Shown here piece by piece: positions 26,270 to 34,980 of a stretch of DNA of 64,000 nt. The position numbers were made by a program, and so were the translations under genes. How positions within the stretch are numbered: the stretch's first letter is position 1; each line of letters begins with the position of its first letter. Below the pieces are notes generated by a model that saw only the letters and a list, made by a program, of their open reading frames with translations, had not been told where the DNA came from and searched no databases. The DNA is from Bradyrhizobium sp. AZCC 1693 (GTDB lineage Bacteria; Pseudomonadota; Alphaproteobacteria; Rhizobiales; Xanthobacteraceae). Location of the stretch: contig NZ_JAZHSD010000001.1 in the NCBI RefSeq assembly GCF_036924745.1, forward strand, positions 6,881,001-6,945,000. Reading direction: 5' to 3'.

Positions 26270-26910
26270 CGATATCCTTCGGTTGCACGAGACAAGCGCT
26301 TCTCACGCCCCGTTTATTTGTTTGTGTTTCGTCTCGTACGATCCCGTTCTGTTCGTCCTCTTTAGGGTTACACGAAGAAGAGGCGAAAAACTCCGTAGTT
26401 CAATTGTAGACGACAATAAGCGCCATAAAAATTGTTGCAATCTTGATTTATCGGGGAACTTGGTTTTATCGGGGAATCTGAGCGGGAAAAACTGGCGGCC
26501 GAACGCAGGGTTCCTCAGCGTTCCCCAAATACCTGACGCAAACGAACTAGTTCTTGAGTGCACAGACTACGGCGGGGCGGAAAAGCTGGCCGCCGGTCTG
26601 ATTTCGTTTGTGATGATCTGATCGGGTGCGCAAGTGTGAAATCCCTGAATTATTTATCGCTTTTGACGAGTCTGGCGGGTTTTCTTCATGCCGCACTCCG
26701 TGTTCATCTATATCTTTCGTTATACCTGCGAGGTTGTCTGCCCCATTGTCGGAGCCCCCTGCGTTTCCTTCCCATCTTCCGAGTGGACTACTCAACATAG
26801 AACGACGCCTCCTCGACGTAGATATTTGCGTCGGGGCCAGCCCGACATAAATTGACTGGTGCCGGAGCTGTGGCTGATGAATTGCGGCTGACCACCCAGT
26901 GAGGCCGACA
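26270..26910. promoter_or_regulatory. Divergent intergenic region upstream of the LuxR-type regulator and GT2 gene
   Basis: This 640-bp region separates the regulator from the first glycosyltransferase and is less GC-rich than its surroundings. It contains a 12-bp direct repeat at 26447-26476 (separate entry). No convincing gene was found on either strand. Confidence 0.45.
26447..26476. repeat. Direct repeat TTTATCGGGGAA x2
   Basis: TTTATCGGGGAA occurs at 26447-26458 and 26465-26476, start-to-start distance 18 bp (just under two helical turns). It lies in the promoter region shared by the LuxR-type regulator (start 26269) and the exopolysaccharide cluster. It could be a binding site for a dimeric regulator. 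Confidence 0.5.
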
Positions 26911-27846
26911 ATGCAGACAAAACCATTTGTCTCCGTCGTAATACCATTACACAACAAAGCAGACCTCATTCTGAGGACGCTTCGCTCGGCAGCGTGCCAG
27001 ATCGACGTGGACTTCGAGATCATCATAGTGGACGACGGTTCGACCGATGGGGGTGCTCACACCGTCGAAATCGCGGGCGTGCCGCGGCTGCGTCTGATCA
27101 AGCAGGAAAACGCAGGAGTTTCGGCTGCGCGGAACCGTGGGATTGCGGCAGCGGAAGGGAAATGGGTCGCGCTTCTTGATTCGGATGATCTATGGTCGCC
27201 GGACCATCTTGCAGGCCTGCTGAATGTTTTGGAAAGCAGCACGTCGATCGCTGCTTTTAGCAACCTCCGACTGGAGAGTCGTGCTGGTCGATCAATGGTT
27301 GATGAAGGAATTGCCGCGCAGCAGGTCGACGATTACTTTTCGTTTGCGCTCGCAAATGGCGGTTATCCAGCTAGCGCGAGCTCGATCGTCGTTCTTAGAG
27401 AAGAGTTTTTGGCGACAGGTCTCTTTGAGGAAGGAGTGTCTACCGGCGAAGATATCGACATGTGGTGCAGACTCGCCTGCCAAGGCTCGTTTTTTTACAA
27501 CGCCAGGAAATCCGCGACATATAATGACGCATCCTCGCCGACGCTGCACAGCGGAGGGCGAGCAGTACGGTGTCCAGTCTTCGCGCAACGGCTCCCTGAA
27601 TTAATACGAGATCGAAGAGTGCCTCCCGCCCTGATGGAAAGTAGCAGGCGCTACGCAAATTTCCTTATGCTGGAATACGCCCGTCAGTTACTCGACAGCG
27701 ACCGGTATGTCGAGGCGCGAACCGTGTTGCTGAACGACTGTAGCCCTCAGTATGACCTAAAACGATTTGTGAAACGTCTGGTCCGTACATGGCCTCTCGG
27801 TCGAACTCTGTTTCGATTGAGCCGAGGCCATGCCATGCTCCTTTAG
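26911..27846 (+). CDS. Family 2 glycosyltransferase
   Basis: This 311-residue GT-A fold enzyme reads VSVVIPLHNKADLILRTLRS, FEIIIVDDGSTDGG and AGVSAARNRGIAAAEGKWVA, with LLDSDDLW holding the DxD metal/nucleotide-sugar site. TGEDIDMWCRLA follows in the acceptor region. No membrane segments, so it acts on the inner face of the membrane, adding a sugar from a nucleotide donor to the lipid-linked repeat unit. Start ATG 26911 is preferred over GTG 26899. First rightward gene of the exopolysaccharide region. Confidence 0.88.
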   Translation: MQTKPFVSVVIPLHNKADLILRTLRSAACQIDVDFEIIIVDDGSTDGGAHTVEIAGVPRLRLIKQENAGVSAARNRGIAAAEGKWVALLDSDDLWSPDHLAGLLNVLESSTSIAAFSNLRLESRAGRSMVDEGIAAQQVDDYFSFALANGGYPASASSIVVLREEFLATGLFEEGVSTGEDIDMWCRLACQGSFFYNARKSATYNDASSPTLHSGGRAVRCPVFAQRLPELIRDRRVPPALMESSRRYANFLMLEYARQLLDSDRYVEARTVLLNDCSPQYDLKRFVKRLVRTWPLGRTLFRLSRGHAMLL

Positions 27847-27913
27847 CGATCGTCCAGCGAGCTTTCTGTTGAGCGCCCACCATGGAACGGCCGGCAGCCC
27901 CGCGCGTCGTCGT

Positions 27914-29098
27914 TTAGAGCCGCTCGGCTCTCGTCCAAAGAGCCCGGCGTCCGCGAACCAAGTTCGAGGCAGAGCACAGGACCATGATGATGTGCCGTGG
28001 TAGCTGCCTGAGTTCCTTGAGGCCAATCACATCGCGCCCGCAGAGGTGCCAGGCAATTCCGAGGAAGAATGCAAAGAGCGCACACTCGATGGCTGCAATC
28101 GTAAGCGGGACAATCGCTTGGCTTTCCGCCATCAAGGTCAGAGACATTGCCAGGAGAGCGAAATTGGCAACCGCAAGCACCCCGAGGGGCGGCACGGCAA
28201 GGTCAGCGGCCAGTGCCAGTAGACTTAGCTCACGGCGTTTCAGCGCTTGATAGAAGAGGCGGGGCACGTGACTGTTGATCAGCGCAAAATGACCATGCAT
28301 CCAGCGCTGCTTTTGCTGAGCTTGACCACGCTCGCTAGCTGGAAAGTAGCTCTTGACACTGACGTCCCTGAAGAAGCGAGGGGAGGAACCCATTATCGCG
28401 AGGTCAAGTCCGAGCAGCATATCTTCGGACAAGTGTCCCGTCGCAAATATCGCGGGATCAATCAAGCGCCAGGGCAGCGCCATCCCCGTTCCGAGCAGGT
28501 GGCAGGGGAGGCCAAGCCGTGCATACCCGCTGGGCCGAAGATCGTTTTTGATGCGCCACGCAAATTCGGCCCAATGTGGTGGTGCCTCGCTATCCGGGTT
28601 CGCGATCATAAGGTCCAGGCATTGCACCGGCGCATTCGCGGCCGCGCAAGCCCTTGCCAGCAACTCCACACAGCGACTGCTGACTTGACAGTCCGCATCG
28701 ATGAATATGACGACTTCGGGCGGTGTCGCCGCAAGGTGGCGAAGACCGGCTGCGAGGGCAAAGCCCTTGCCGCGTCGGGTGGGATCATCTCGGGCCACGA
28801 TATCGGCGCCGGCTCGCGCTGCGAGCGGCGCTGTGTGGTCGATGCAATTGTCGGCTACGACAAGAAGCCGATCGGTCGGCAACAGATCCTCCTTGATCCG
28901 GAGTAGAGCTTTTTCGATGTATTGTTCTTCATTATGCGCCGGCATCAACACAGCGATCGAAGGTCGATGTGATGACAAGATGGGCGGGCGATCGGATAAA
29001 CAGATCGCCGCTGTTGCCTGCACCGCCAAGGCCAATGTTGCCAAAATCAGGACGACGGCGGCGAGTACCAGGACGATCTCGGGGATTGAGACAAGCAT
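27914..29098 (-). CDS. Membrane family 2 glycosyltransferase (processive-type motifs)
   Basis: Residues 1-25 form a membrane helix (IPEIVLVLAAVVLILATLAL). The GT2 domain follows: IAVLMPAHNEEQYIEKALLR, RLLVVADNCIDHT, VVIFIDADCQVSSRCVELLA (DxD), HLSEDMLLGLDL (ED motif) and QQKQRWMHGHFAL (QxxRW). At least two C-terminal membrane helices complete it (LLALAADLAVPPLGVLAVAN, TIAAIECALFAFFLGIAWHL). The QxxRW signature resembles processive synthases such as NodC/HasA, though it also occurs in single-addition enzymes. Start ATG 29098 follows the upstream stop by eight bases; a GTG at 29158 is possible but would overlap. Confidence 0.82.
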   Translation of the reverse strand: MLVSIPEIVLVLAAVVLILATLALAVQATAAICLSDRPPILSSHRPSIAVLMPAHNEEQYIEKALLRIKEDLLPTDRLLVVADNCIDHTAPLAARAGADIVARDDPTRRGKGFALAAGLRHLAATPPEVVIFIDADCQVSSRCVELLARACAAANAPVQCLDLMIANPDSEAPPHWAEFAWRIKNDLRPSGYARLGLPCHLLGTGMALPWRLIDPAIFATGHLSEDMLLGLDLAIMGSSPRFFRDVSVKSYFPASERGQAQQKQRWMHGHFALINSHVPRLFYQALKRRELSLLALAADLAVPPLGVLAVANFALLAMSLTLMAESQAIVPLTIAAIECALFAFFLGIAWHLCGRDVIGLKELRQLPRHIIMVLCSASNLVRGRRALWTRAERL

Positions 29099-29106
29099 CA
29101 CAAATG

Positions 29107-30390
29107 TCAGTGCCAATGAGAATTGATCAAGAAGACGCGACGGATCGCGATCGGCCACTGCCGAATGCCGCCGGCAGGCCGGCCATTTGTTGGCGCGGGT
29201 CGATCCGGAGTGGGGGCGACCTCTGGCTGCAACCGACCGGGCGCGAGCAAGAATTCACACCCGTGGAGGCGCAGCAGATGCCGGATTCGCCCGGTGGACG
29301 CACGTAGTGTGAAGTCTCGGTGCATACGTCGCTGGTACCCGTATGCCAGAAGTATCTGACCCAAGAACGCGGCGTCGACAAAGGTCACACTTTCGAGGTC
29401 CACGATGAGGTTGGTAGTTCTCAGTGTCGCCGCCGCCAAACTCGCGCGTACTGGCGCGAGATCGTCTCTTGTCCAGGCGCCAAAAAACTTCAGGACATCG
29501 GCTCTCCTGACGTGATAGCGCTGTAGGTGGGGTGACGACGAGGATGTCGCCCGCACCTTGTGTAATGCGTGTTGAACGAGGCCAGGTAAAATCTCGACGA
29601 CCAGCACCGACATCAGGGTGGCGAGATCGAGTGCATATCGCGTCCAAAGCGCCGGCTCCTCCTTGATACGCCACAACCACTCCAGTCCATGGTGTTGAAA
29701 GAAAGCGGGTGCGCGCCTGACGCTCCCCGCAACGAAATTGATCGTTGCACCGAGATTGCAGATTACTGGGACCGACAGCAGATGCTCGTTTCGCATGAGC
29801 CACAGCAAACCCTTGCGAGCACCGATGGATACGACCAATAGATCAGGACCTGCTTCGTTGATCGTGTCGAGAATGCCGTGATCGCTCATGGATTCGACAG
29901 AGCCGAATCCCGGTGAATAAGCGCCGGTGCACCGAACGCCCGATGAGGGTCGATCAAGGCGTTCTCGTACGCGTTGACCGATGTCATCGGTTGAACCAAG
30001 GAAGAAGGCGCCGATTCGAACGTCGGTATTACGCATCAAGGTATCAAACATGTCAGATCCGCATACACGAGAAGGAGCGGCGATACCAAGGACACGCGCC
30101 AACCAGACGAGCGGCATTCCGTCGATCAGCGAGAGGTCACTGGCAAGAACGGCATCTCTGAAAGCCGGGTCGGACCGGAACATCCTGAGGAAGCTGGCAT
30201 TTGGGGTGACGATGTTGCACCGGTGGCCCTGCTTGATGGACGTCATCACCCGTTGAACAGCCTGCTCAAGTGTCAGCACATCGCATACCAGCCCCTGGAC
30301 GCAAAAAGCCGGCCGCGAGAAGTCCGGGGCAATGCGCCTTCTCGCGCGACGTCGACCAGCAGTCGTCCTTGCTTCCACCGCATCGCTCAT
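29107..30390 (-). CDS. WecG/TagA/CpsF glycosyltransferase fused to a C-terminal STAS domain
   Basis: This protein has about 427 residues. Residues ~30-270 are a GT26 (WecG/TagA) domain: NIVTPNASFLRMFRSDPAFR, DLSLIDGMPLVWLARVLG, RVCGSDMFDTLM, FFLGSTDDIGQRVRER and NLGATINFVAGSVRRAPAFF. HGLEWLWRIKEEPALWTRYA closes the domain. Residues ~310-395 form a STAS-like domain (TTNLIVDLESVTFVDAAFLG, QILLAYGYQRRMHRDFTLRA). Start 30390 is chosen for its GGAGG at five-base spacing. GT26 enzymes transfer ManNAcA-like sugars onto lipid-linked acceptors. The STAS part suggests regulation by protein contact or nucleotide binding. Upstream of and co-directional with the membrane GT2 gene. Confidence 0.85.
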   Translation of the reverse strand: MSDAVEARTTAGRRRARRRIAPDFSRPAFCVQGLVCDVLTLEQAVQRVMTSIKQGHRCNIVTPNASFLRMFRSDPAFRDAVLASDLSLIDGMPLVWLARVLGIAAPSRVCGSDMFDTLMRNTDVRIGAFFLGSTDDIGQRVRERLDRPSSGVRCTGAYSPGFGSVESMSDHGILDTINEAGPDLLVVSIGARKGLLWLMRNEHLLSVPVICNLGATINFVAGSVRRAPAFFQHHGLEWLWRIKEEPALWTRYALDLATLMSVLVVEILPGLVQHALHKVRATSSSSPHLQRYHVRRADVLKFFGAWTRDDLAPVRASLAAATLRTTNLIVDLESVTFVDAAFLGQILLAYGYQRRMHRDFTLRASTGRIRHLLRLHGCEFLLAPGRLQPEVAPTPDRPAPTNGRPAGGIRQWPIAIRRVFLINSHWH

Positions 30391-30873
30391 AACCGCCTCC
30401 GGCAGGCTGTTGCCGATCATCTCCCGCGGAGGCCGGCTTATGTGCGCGATCGACCGCAACGGCTTCGGAAACGTTAACGATCGGGAGAGGCTGCGTGCTT
30501 GCTCGCACGGATAGGAAGGCGACTCTTCTTGACTAGTTCAACAACAGTTGGGGAGCGCGAGCGTCCCACTCGGAATCTCTATCCGCAGCTGCGAGAACTA
30601 CGAGGAGCAATGTCAGCGGGCGTCCCATCCTGCACTCGGTGTCGAATATGCGCGGTCCTGCATAAGGCTCGGGACCATCCGAAAGGATGCATATACGTTC
30701 GAGTGATTGCGGCCTTGCAACGCCTGTCGTCATTGATGATTGCGGGATGAGCGCAATTCGGGCAGCACGCCGATCTCGTTGTCGCCGATCTCATCGTCGT
30801 CGCTGTTGATTGGGTTGTCGTCGCTGCTGTTGGGATTCGCGATCGCATCGAACGTTCGTGGGATAGCTTAATC
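30391..30873. promoter_or_regulatory. Divergent promoter region in the exopolysaccharide cluster
   Basis: This 483-bp region lies between the leftward WecG-STAS gene and the rightward secreted-protein/Wzz/Wza operon. It contains the interrupted palindrome ATCCGAAAGGAT at 30677-30688, which also occurs in the other divergent promoter region at 41699-41710, and a GTCGTCG-rich segment near 30770-30830. No gene supported. Confidence 0.4.
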
Positions 30874-32010
30874 ATGCGTGCAACAAAAGGCGCAGTGGCC
30901 GGCCTCTATTGCGCTGGCGCCGCGATGTTGATCGGCGCTGGCGCCCTGTCAATTTCGACGAGAGCCGATAGTGGCCGTCCGGCGGTGGAGCATTCAGAAG
31001 GGCGCCAAGTCCGCTTGTCGCTGGCTGTGGCACCGGATCGGGAATTTGCCGCGTCGAGCTATGTTCACCGGCAACTACGACCGGATCTCCCACGTGATTC
31101 CCGTTCCGATCTTTGGGCAGCCAATCTGCTGCGGCAGATCAGCGCGCACTACAACATCGTGTCAGTCAATATCGATCAGTATTCGCCGCCTCTTTACGTG
31201 ACCGGTAGGGAACAGCCGACCGTCCGTGTCAGGGCAGAGCGAGCTTCGGATCCAGCGTGGGCATTTGAGCCACTTCAACAGCAATGGGAAGCGGTGCCGC
31301 TGCCTGACGGCTTCCAGCCATCCGCGGGCACCGACAAAGAGGCAATCATATACCAGCCCTCGACAGGTCATTATTGGGAATTCTGGGGCATGGAAAGAAG
31401 CGGCCGAAAAATTGTCGATTCCGCAGGTCGTTCTGTGGAGGAGTGGCGCGCCGCATGGGGTGGAAAGATCGATGATCTTGCCGCCAATCCCGGATTTTTC
31501 CCGACGACGCCAGACGGTTACAAATTCGGCACAGCGGCGACTGGCCTCGTTTTGCTTGCAGGCCTCATGACGATCGAGGATCAGCGCCAAGGTGCGATCA
31601 ATCACTCGATTCACATAGCTCTGCCGCAAACGCGGCAATCGGTATGGGCGCACCCTGCGCAGCGAACCGATGGTAGTGAGGACGATCCGGATGCGATACC
31701 CCAGGGAGCGACGTTTCGCATCCCGGAGAATGTCGATCTCGATCAGATCAACATGGATCCTTACGCCCGAATGGTGGCTCGAGCTGTCCAGAAGTACGGC
31801 ATGATCGTTCGCGACACCGCAGGTGCAGTGGTCCTGTACGCTGAAAACCCCCTGTCGAACGGGCCGGGTCATCCATACTACGGCATCGGCGGCATCTTGC
31901 GATGCGCGAAGGGACGCCCTGAAGCGGCCTGTTATGCCGACAGCAACAACCGCCTTAACGGCTTCCCCTGGGACAAATTGGAGGCCGTCGAGGCGACGCT
32001 GCAAGAGTGA
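30874..32010 (+). CDS. Exported hypothetical protein of exopolysaccharide cluster
   Basis: This 378-residue protein has an N-terminal membrane/signal segment (VAGLYCAGAAMLIGAGALSI). A large domain follows with motifs NIVSVNIDQYSPPLYVT, IYQPSTGHYWEFWGM, WGGKIDDLAANPGFFPTTPD and GYKFGTAATGLVLLAGLMTI. Further on are NHSIHIALPQTRQSVWAHPA, INMDPYARMVARAVQKYGMI and VLYAENPLSNGPGHPYYG. I remember similar proteins in polysaccharide clusters of soil bacteria and actinobacteria but no established function. A periplasmic polysaccharide-modifying or -binding role is a guess. It is followed by the Wzz/kinase and export genes in the same direction. Confidence 0.65.
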   Translation: MRATKGAVAGLYCAGAAMLIGAGALSISTRADSGRPAVEHSEGRQVRLSLAVAPDREFAASSYVHRQLRPDLPRDSRSDLWAANLLRQISAHYNIVSVNIDQYSPPLYVTGREQPTVRVRAERASDPAWAFEPLQQQWEAVPLPDGFQPSAGTDKEAIIYQPSTGHYWEFWGMERSGRKIVDSAGRSVEEWRAAWGGKIDDLAANPGFFPTTPDGYKFGTAATGLVLLAGLMTIEDQRQGAINHSIHIALPQTRQSVWAHPAQRTDGSEDDPDAIPQGATFRIPENVDLDQINMDPYARMVARAVQKYGMIVRDTAGAVVLYAENPLSNGPGHPYYGIGGILRCAKGRPEAACYADSNNRLNGFPWDKLEAVEATLQE

Positions 32011-32098
32011 TTGGAGAGACTCCGAAGAGAGTCCAAGCCCTATGCGAGAGCCAAGCATCGATACGCTTTCGAGGGAATCTGCGAGGGAGCTTTCATTT

Positions 32099-33670
32099 AT
32101 GCTCGATACGACGAACACTAAGCGTCCGGTTCTTGTCGGCGTGGAGAACCGATCGATCGCCCCGGAGCCGTGGCGTGACGGTATTGGTTTTAGGGTCTTT
32201 CTTGGCAAGGTTCGTCAGCGGAGGCCGAAGATCGTCGGCTCGATGCTCGTTGGCGCCGTCGTCGCATGGCTCGCCGGGCTCGGTTACAATCTCGTCAAGG
32301 TGCCGGAGTTTAGCGCTTCTTCCGAACTGCTGATTTCGAACACGACGCTTCAATTGTCAGGACCTGACGCGGTCGTGACGCAGATTTTGGTCGAAAACTC
32401 TCTGATCCAGAGTGCGATAGAAATGCTGAAATCCAGCAAGGTACTCGAACGAACGATTGACAGAATCGGATTGGAGAACATCGAACGGATCTTGCCGAGA
32501 TCGCCATGGCAGATACTCGCCTACGATCAGGAACCCTCCGAAGCAACAAGGAGGCAAACAGCGTTGGCGAGGTTGAGATCCAACATGAAGGTCAGTCGGA
32601 TTGGCGCCAGTCAGATCATTTCGGTTCGCGAGAAAGCACTAACCGCGGAGGACGCCGCCAGGCTAACCAACGATATATCAGGATCATTCGTCCAAGAGCA
32701 AAACGACACAAACGCCGTTATCACAACAAGCGCGGCATTGCGCGAGCGCATCAAGGTGCTTGGCCCGACAGCCCGGATCATCAGCGAGGCCGCTCCACCA
32801 GACAGGAGGGATGGACCAGGCCCGATCATCACGCTGGTGTTGGCACCCTTCATAGGCGTGGCGTTGGGCTTTGCTGTTGGGCTCGGGTTTACGCTTGTTG
32901 ACCGTCGTGTACGTAGCGCCGAACAGCTTGCTTCGGTGACATCGGTCGAGTGCTTCGGATATTTGCAACGAATCCCAAGCAAGGGCGCTTTAGGGGGCTT
33001 CCCGTCTGGTGCTTTTCGCAACGGCTGTGGTTCGAGTTATTCGCACGTTAGCGTGCCCTCCATCCTCCCGGTTTTGCGGCGCGCGCGCGCGGCTGTTCTC
33101 GAACGGTCCAGAAATGTTCCGCACTTCGTCGGCATAACTTCGTATGCCGGCGGCGGCGGAAAGACGACAATCGCTGCGAATTGGGCCCGACTGATTGCGA
33201 GTGACGGTTCACGTGTTCTTTTTGTCAGTGCATCACCCGGCGGTCGGCTTGCGTCGGGCAGTCAGGCTTCGGCCGAGCCGCAAGGCCTCTATGAGATGTT
33301 GCGGGGCGAGGTCGCCGCAAGCGAAGTCATCCGAGTGGAGATTCAGCCCAACCTCGACTTCCTGCCAAGCGGAAAGCTTGTCGGCAACATCGACATGCAG
33401 TGGTACAATCTAGTTCAAGCGGTCGGAGCACGCGGCGATGGATTTTACGAATGGATCATTCTCGATCTGCCGCCACTGCAGACTGTTGCCGACGTCCGAT
33501 CTGCCGGTCAAGTCGTAGACGACCTGCTGATCGTTGTGGAATGGGGCCGCACGTCTGAGAGCGAGCTAGAGTGGGCGCTGCGTTCGCTTGGACCTGTGCG
33601 GGACAAGATTCTCGGCACGTTCATTAGTAGGAGCTCGGCCAATTCGGGGACATCTAAGAGGCAGACATGA
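32099..33670 (+). CDS. Wzz/BY-kinase-like chain-length and export regulator
   Basis: This protein has about 523 residues. The Wzz-type N-terminal domain has a TM near residue 45-65 (IVGSMLVGAVVAWLAGLGYN). The proximal loop carries ALRERIKVLGPTARIISEAA, with a second TM near 245-270 (IITLVLAPFIGVALGFAVGL). The C-terminal ATPase domain has Walker A ITSYAGGGGKTTIAANWARL and Walker B WIILDLPPLQTVAD. The usual Walker A' acidic residue is not seen (VLFVSASPGG) and there is no Tyr-rich tail, so Tyr-kinase activity is doubtful. Start 32099 is preceded by GAGGGAG; ATG 32042 is an alternative. The stop overlaps the next start (ATGA). Confidence 0.8.
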   Translation: MLDTTNTKRPVLVGVENRSIAPEPWRDGIGFRVFLGKVRQRRPKIVGSMLVGAVVAWLAGLGYNLVKVPEFSASSELLISNTTLQLSGPDAVVTQILVENSLIQSAIEMLKSSKVLERTIDRIGLENIERILPRSPWQILAYDQEPSEATRRQTALARLRSNMKVSRIGASQIISVREKALTAEDAARLTNDISGSFVQEQNDTNAVITTSAALRERIKVLGPTARIISEAAPPDRRDGPGPIITLVLAPFIGVALGFAVGLGFTLVDRRVRSAEQLASVTSVECFGYLQRIPSKGALGGFPSGAFRNGCGSSYSHVSVPSILPVLRRARAAVLERSRNVPHFVGITSYAGGGGKTTIAANWARLIASDGSRVLFVSASPGGRLASGSQASAEPQGLYEMLRGEVAASEVIRVEIQPNLDFLPSGKLVGNIDMQWYNLVQAVGARGDGFYEWIILDLPPLQTVADVRSAGQVVDDLLIVVEWGRTSESELEWALRSLGPVRDKILGTFISRSSANSGTSKRQT

Positions 33671-34941
33671 CCAGAAAATTTCTTGCGATCACGATGGTCC
33701 TGAGCATCGGTCTGACGGCTGCCGCTGGATTGGCGTTTGGAAACGACTACAAGCTCGGTGTATCGGATCGATTCAGAGTCAAGGTACAGGAATGGCCGGA
33801 CCTGAGTGGTGAATATACAGTGACCGCGGATGGTTCGGTTTCCCTGCCTCTGGTCGGGAATATTGGCGCGGCTGGACTGCATGTCCAGGATCTGGCTCAA
33901 GAGATATCAGACCGGCTACAGCGGCGCGCGGATGGCTCCCAACGACCTTGGACAGCTGTTGAAATCATACAGTTTCGTCCATTTTCGATCGTGGGTGACG
34001 TTCAGCGACCGGGCGAGTATGCCTATCGACCGGGCATCACGGTTCTTCAGGCGATCAGCATCGCTGGTGGATACTACCGACCCGAATTCGGCCTCCTGCG
34101 GCTGGATCGCGATATTGCGCTCGCCAAGGGCGACGTCCGCACCTTGTTGCTGAAACAGAACCGGCTAGTGGCGCGCGCGGCGCGCCTGACGGCGGCGCTT
34201 GCCGGGCGCGAGACTGTTTCCCTGCCGCAGGGGGTCGGAAACCAAGAGGACGATTCCTCCAACTCCGCAATCATCGAAAGCGAACGCGCGGCGCTCGCGG
34301 TGGAAAACGAAACGGCGCGTTCGGAAACGGCGGCGCTTGAGGAGATCAAGTCGCTCTATCAAGATGAGATTGAATCGCTTCGCGCGCAGATCGAGGCTCA
34401 GAAGCAGGAGCAAGGCAGCATCCAGCAGCAGCTGAAGGACCTTCGCTCGCTCGCAGCCAGGGGTCTCGCCCTCAATCCTACACTTTTTACCTTGGAGCGA
34501 TCGATTGCACAGGTCGTAAATCAGCAAATGAACTCGGAAGCGGCGATCGTAAGGGCTAAGGAGAACATTGCGCTGGCGGAGCAGCGCGTTCGAGAACGCG
34601 CCTACGAGAGGAGCCGGACGAATACGCGGGATTTGCAGCAGGCTAAGGATGATCTCGCAGAGGTTCGTGCGCGGATTGGGACGGCAGGCGACCTTCTGAA
34701 CGAGGCGCAAGTCAGCGCGCCGGCGGAGGCTCGAGAGCGCCTGGCGGACGACGGTCAACGACCAAGCTTTACATTGCTACGGAAGGATGGCGAGATCAGG
34801 CGAGAAATTGCAGCGGACGAAACGAGCTTGGTGGAGCCGGACGATATTATCAAAATCCCGATGATCCGTCCCAAGCCGTATGCTCCCGGCAGCTATATCA
34901 ATTTGTCACGCGCCGGAAGTTCGGACAAGACGAACCGCTAA
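33667..34941 (+). CDS. Polysaccharide export protein (Wza/ExoF-like)
   Basis: This 424-residue periplasmic/outer-membrane export protein has a signal peptide (MTRKFLAITMVLSIGLTAAA). The Poly_export domain reads YKLGVSDRFRVKVQEWPDLS, GEYTVTADGSVSLPLVGNIG. An SLBB-type segment follows (PFSIVGDVQRPGEYAYRPGI, TVLQAISIAGGYYRP). A long coiled coil covers about residues 170-370 (EIKSLYQDEIESLRAQIEAQ). ExoF-type proteins of rhizobia share this SLBB plus coiled-coil layout. It pairs with the overlapping Wzz/kinase gene to carry the polymer across the envelope. Confidence 0.88.
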   Translation: MTRKFLAITMVLSIGLTAAAGLAFGNDYKLGVSDRFRVKVQEWPDLSGEYTVTADGSVSLPLVGNIGAAGLHVQDLAQEISDRLQRRADGSQRPWTAVEIIQFRPFSIVGDVQRPGEYAYRPGITVLQAISIAGGYYRPEFGLLRLDRDIALAKGDVRTLLLKQNRLVARAARLTAALAGRETVSLPQGVGNQEDDSSNSAIIESERAALAVENETARSETAALEEIKSLYQDEIESLRAQIEAQKQEQGSIQQQLKDLRSLAARGLALNPTLFTLERSIAQVVNQQMNSEAAIVRAKENIALAEQRVRERAYERSRTNTRDLQQAKDDLAEVRARIGTAGDLLNEAQVSAPAEARERLADDGQRPSFTLLRKDGEIRREIAADETSLVEPDDIIKIPMIRPKPYAPGSYINLSRAGSSDKTNR

Positions 34942-34980
34942 GGACCAAATTCGCCGATGCATGTCGGCAGCGCGACCAAA

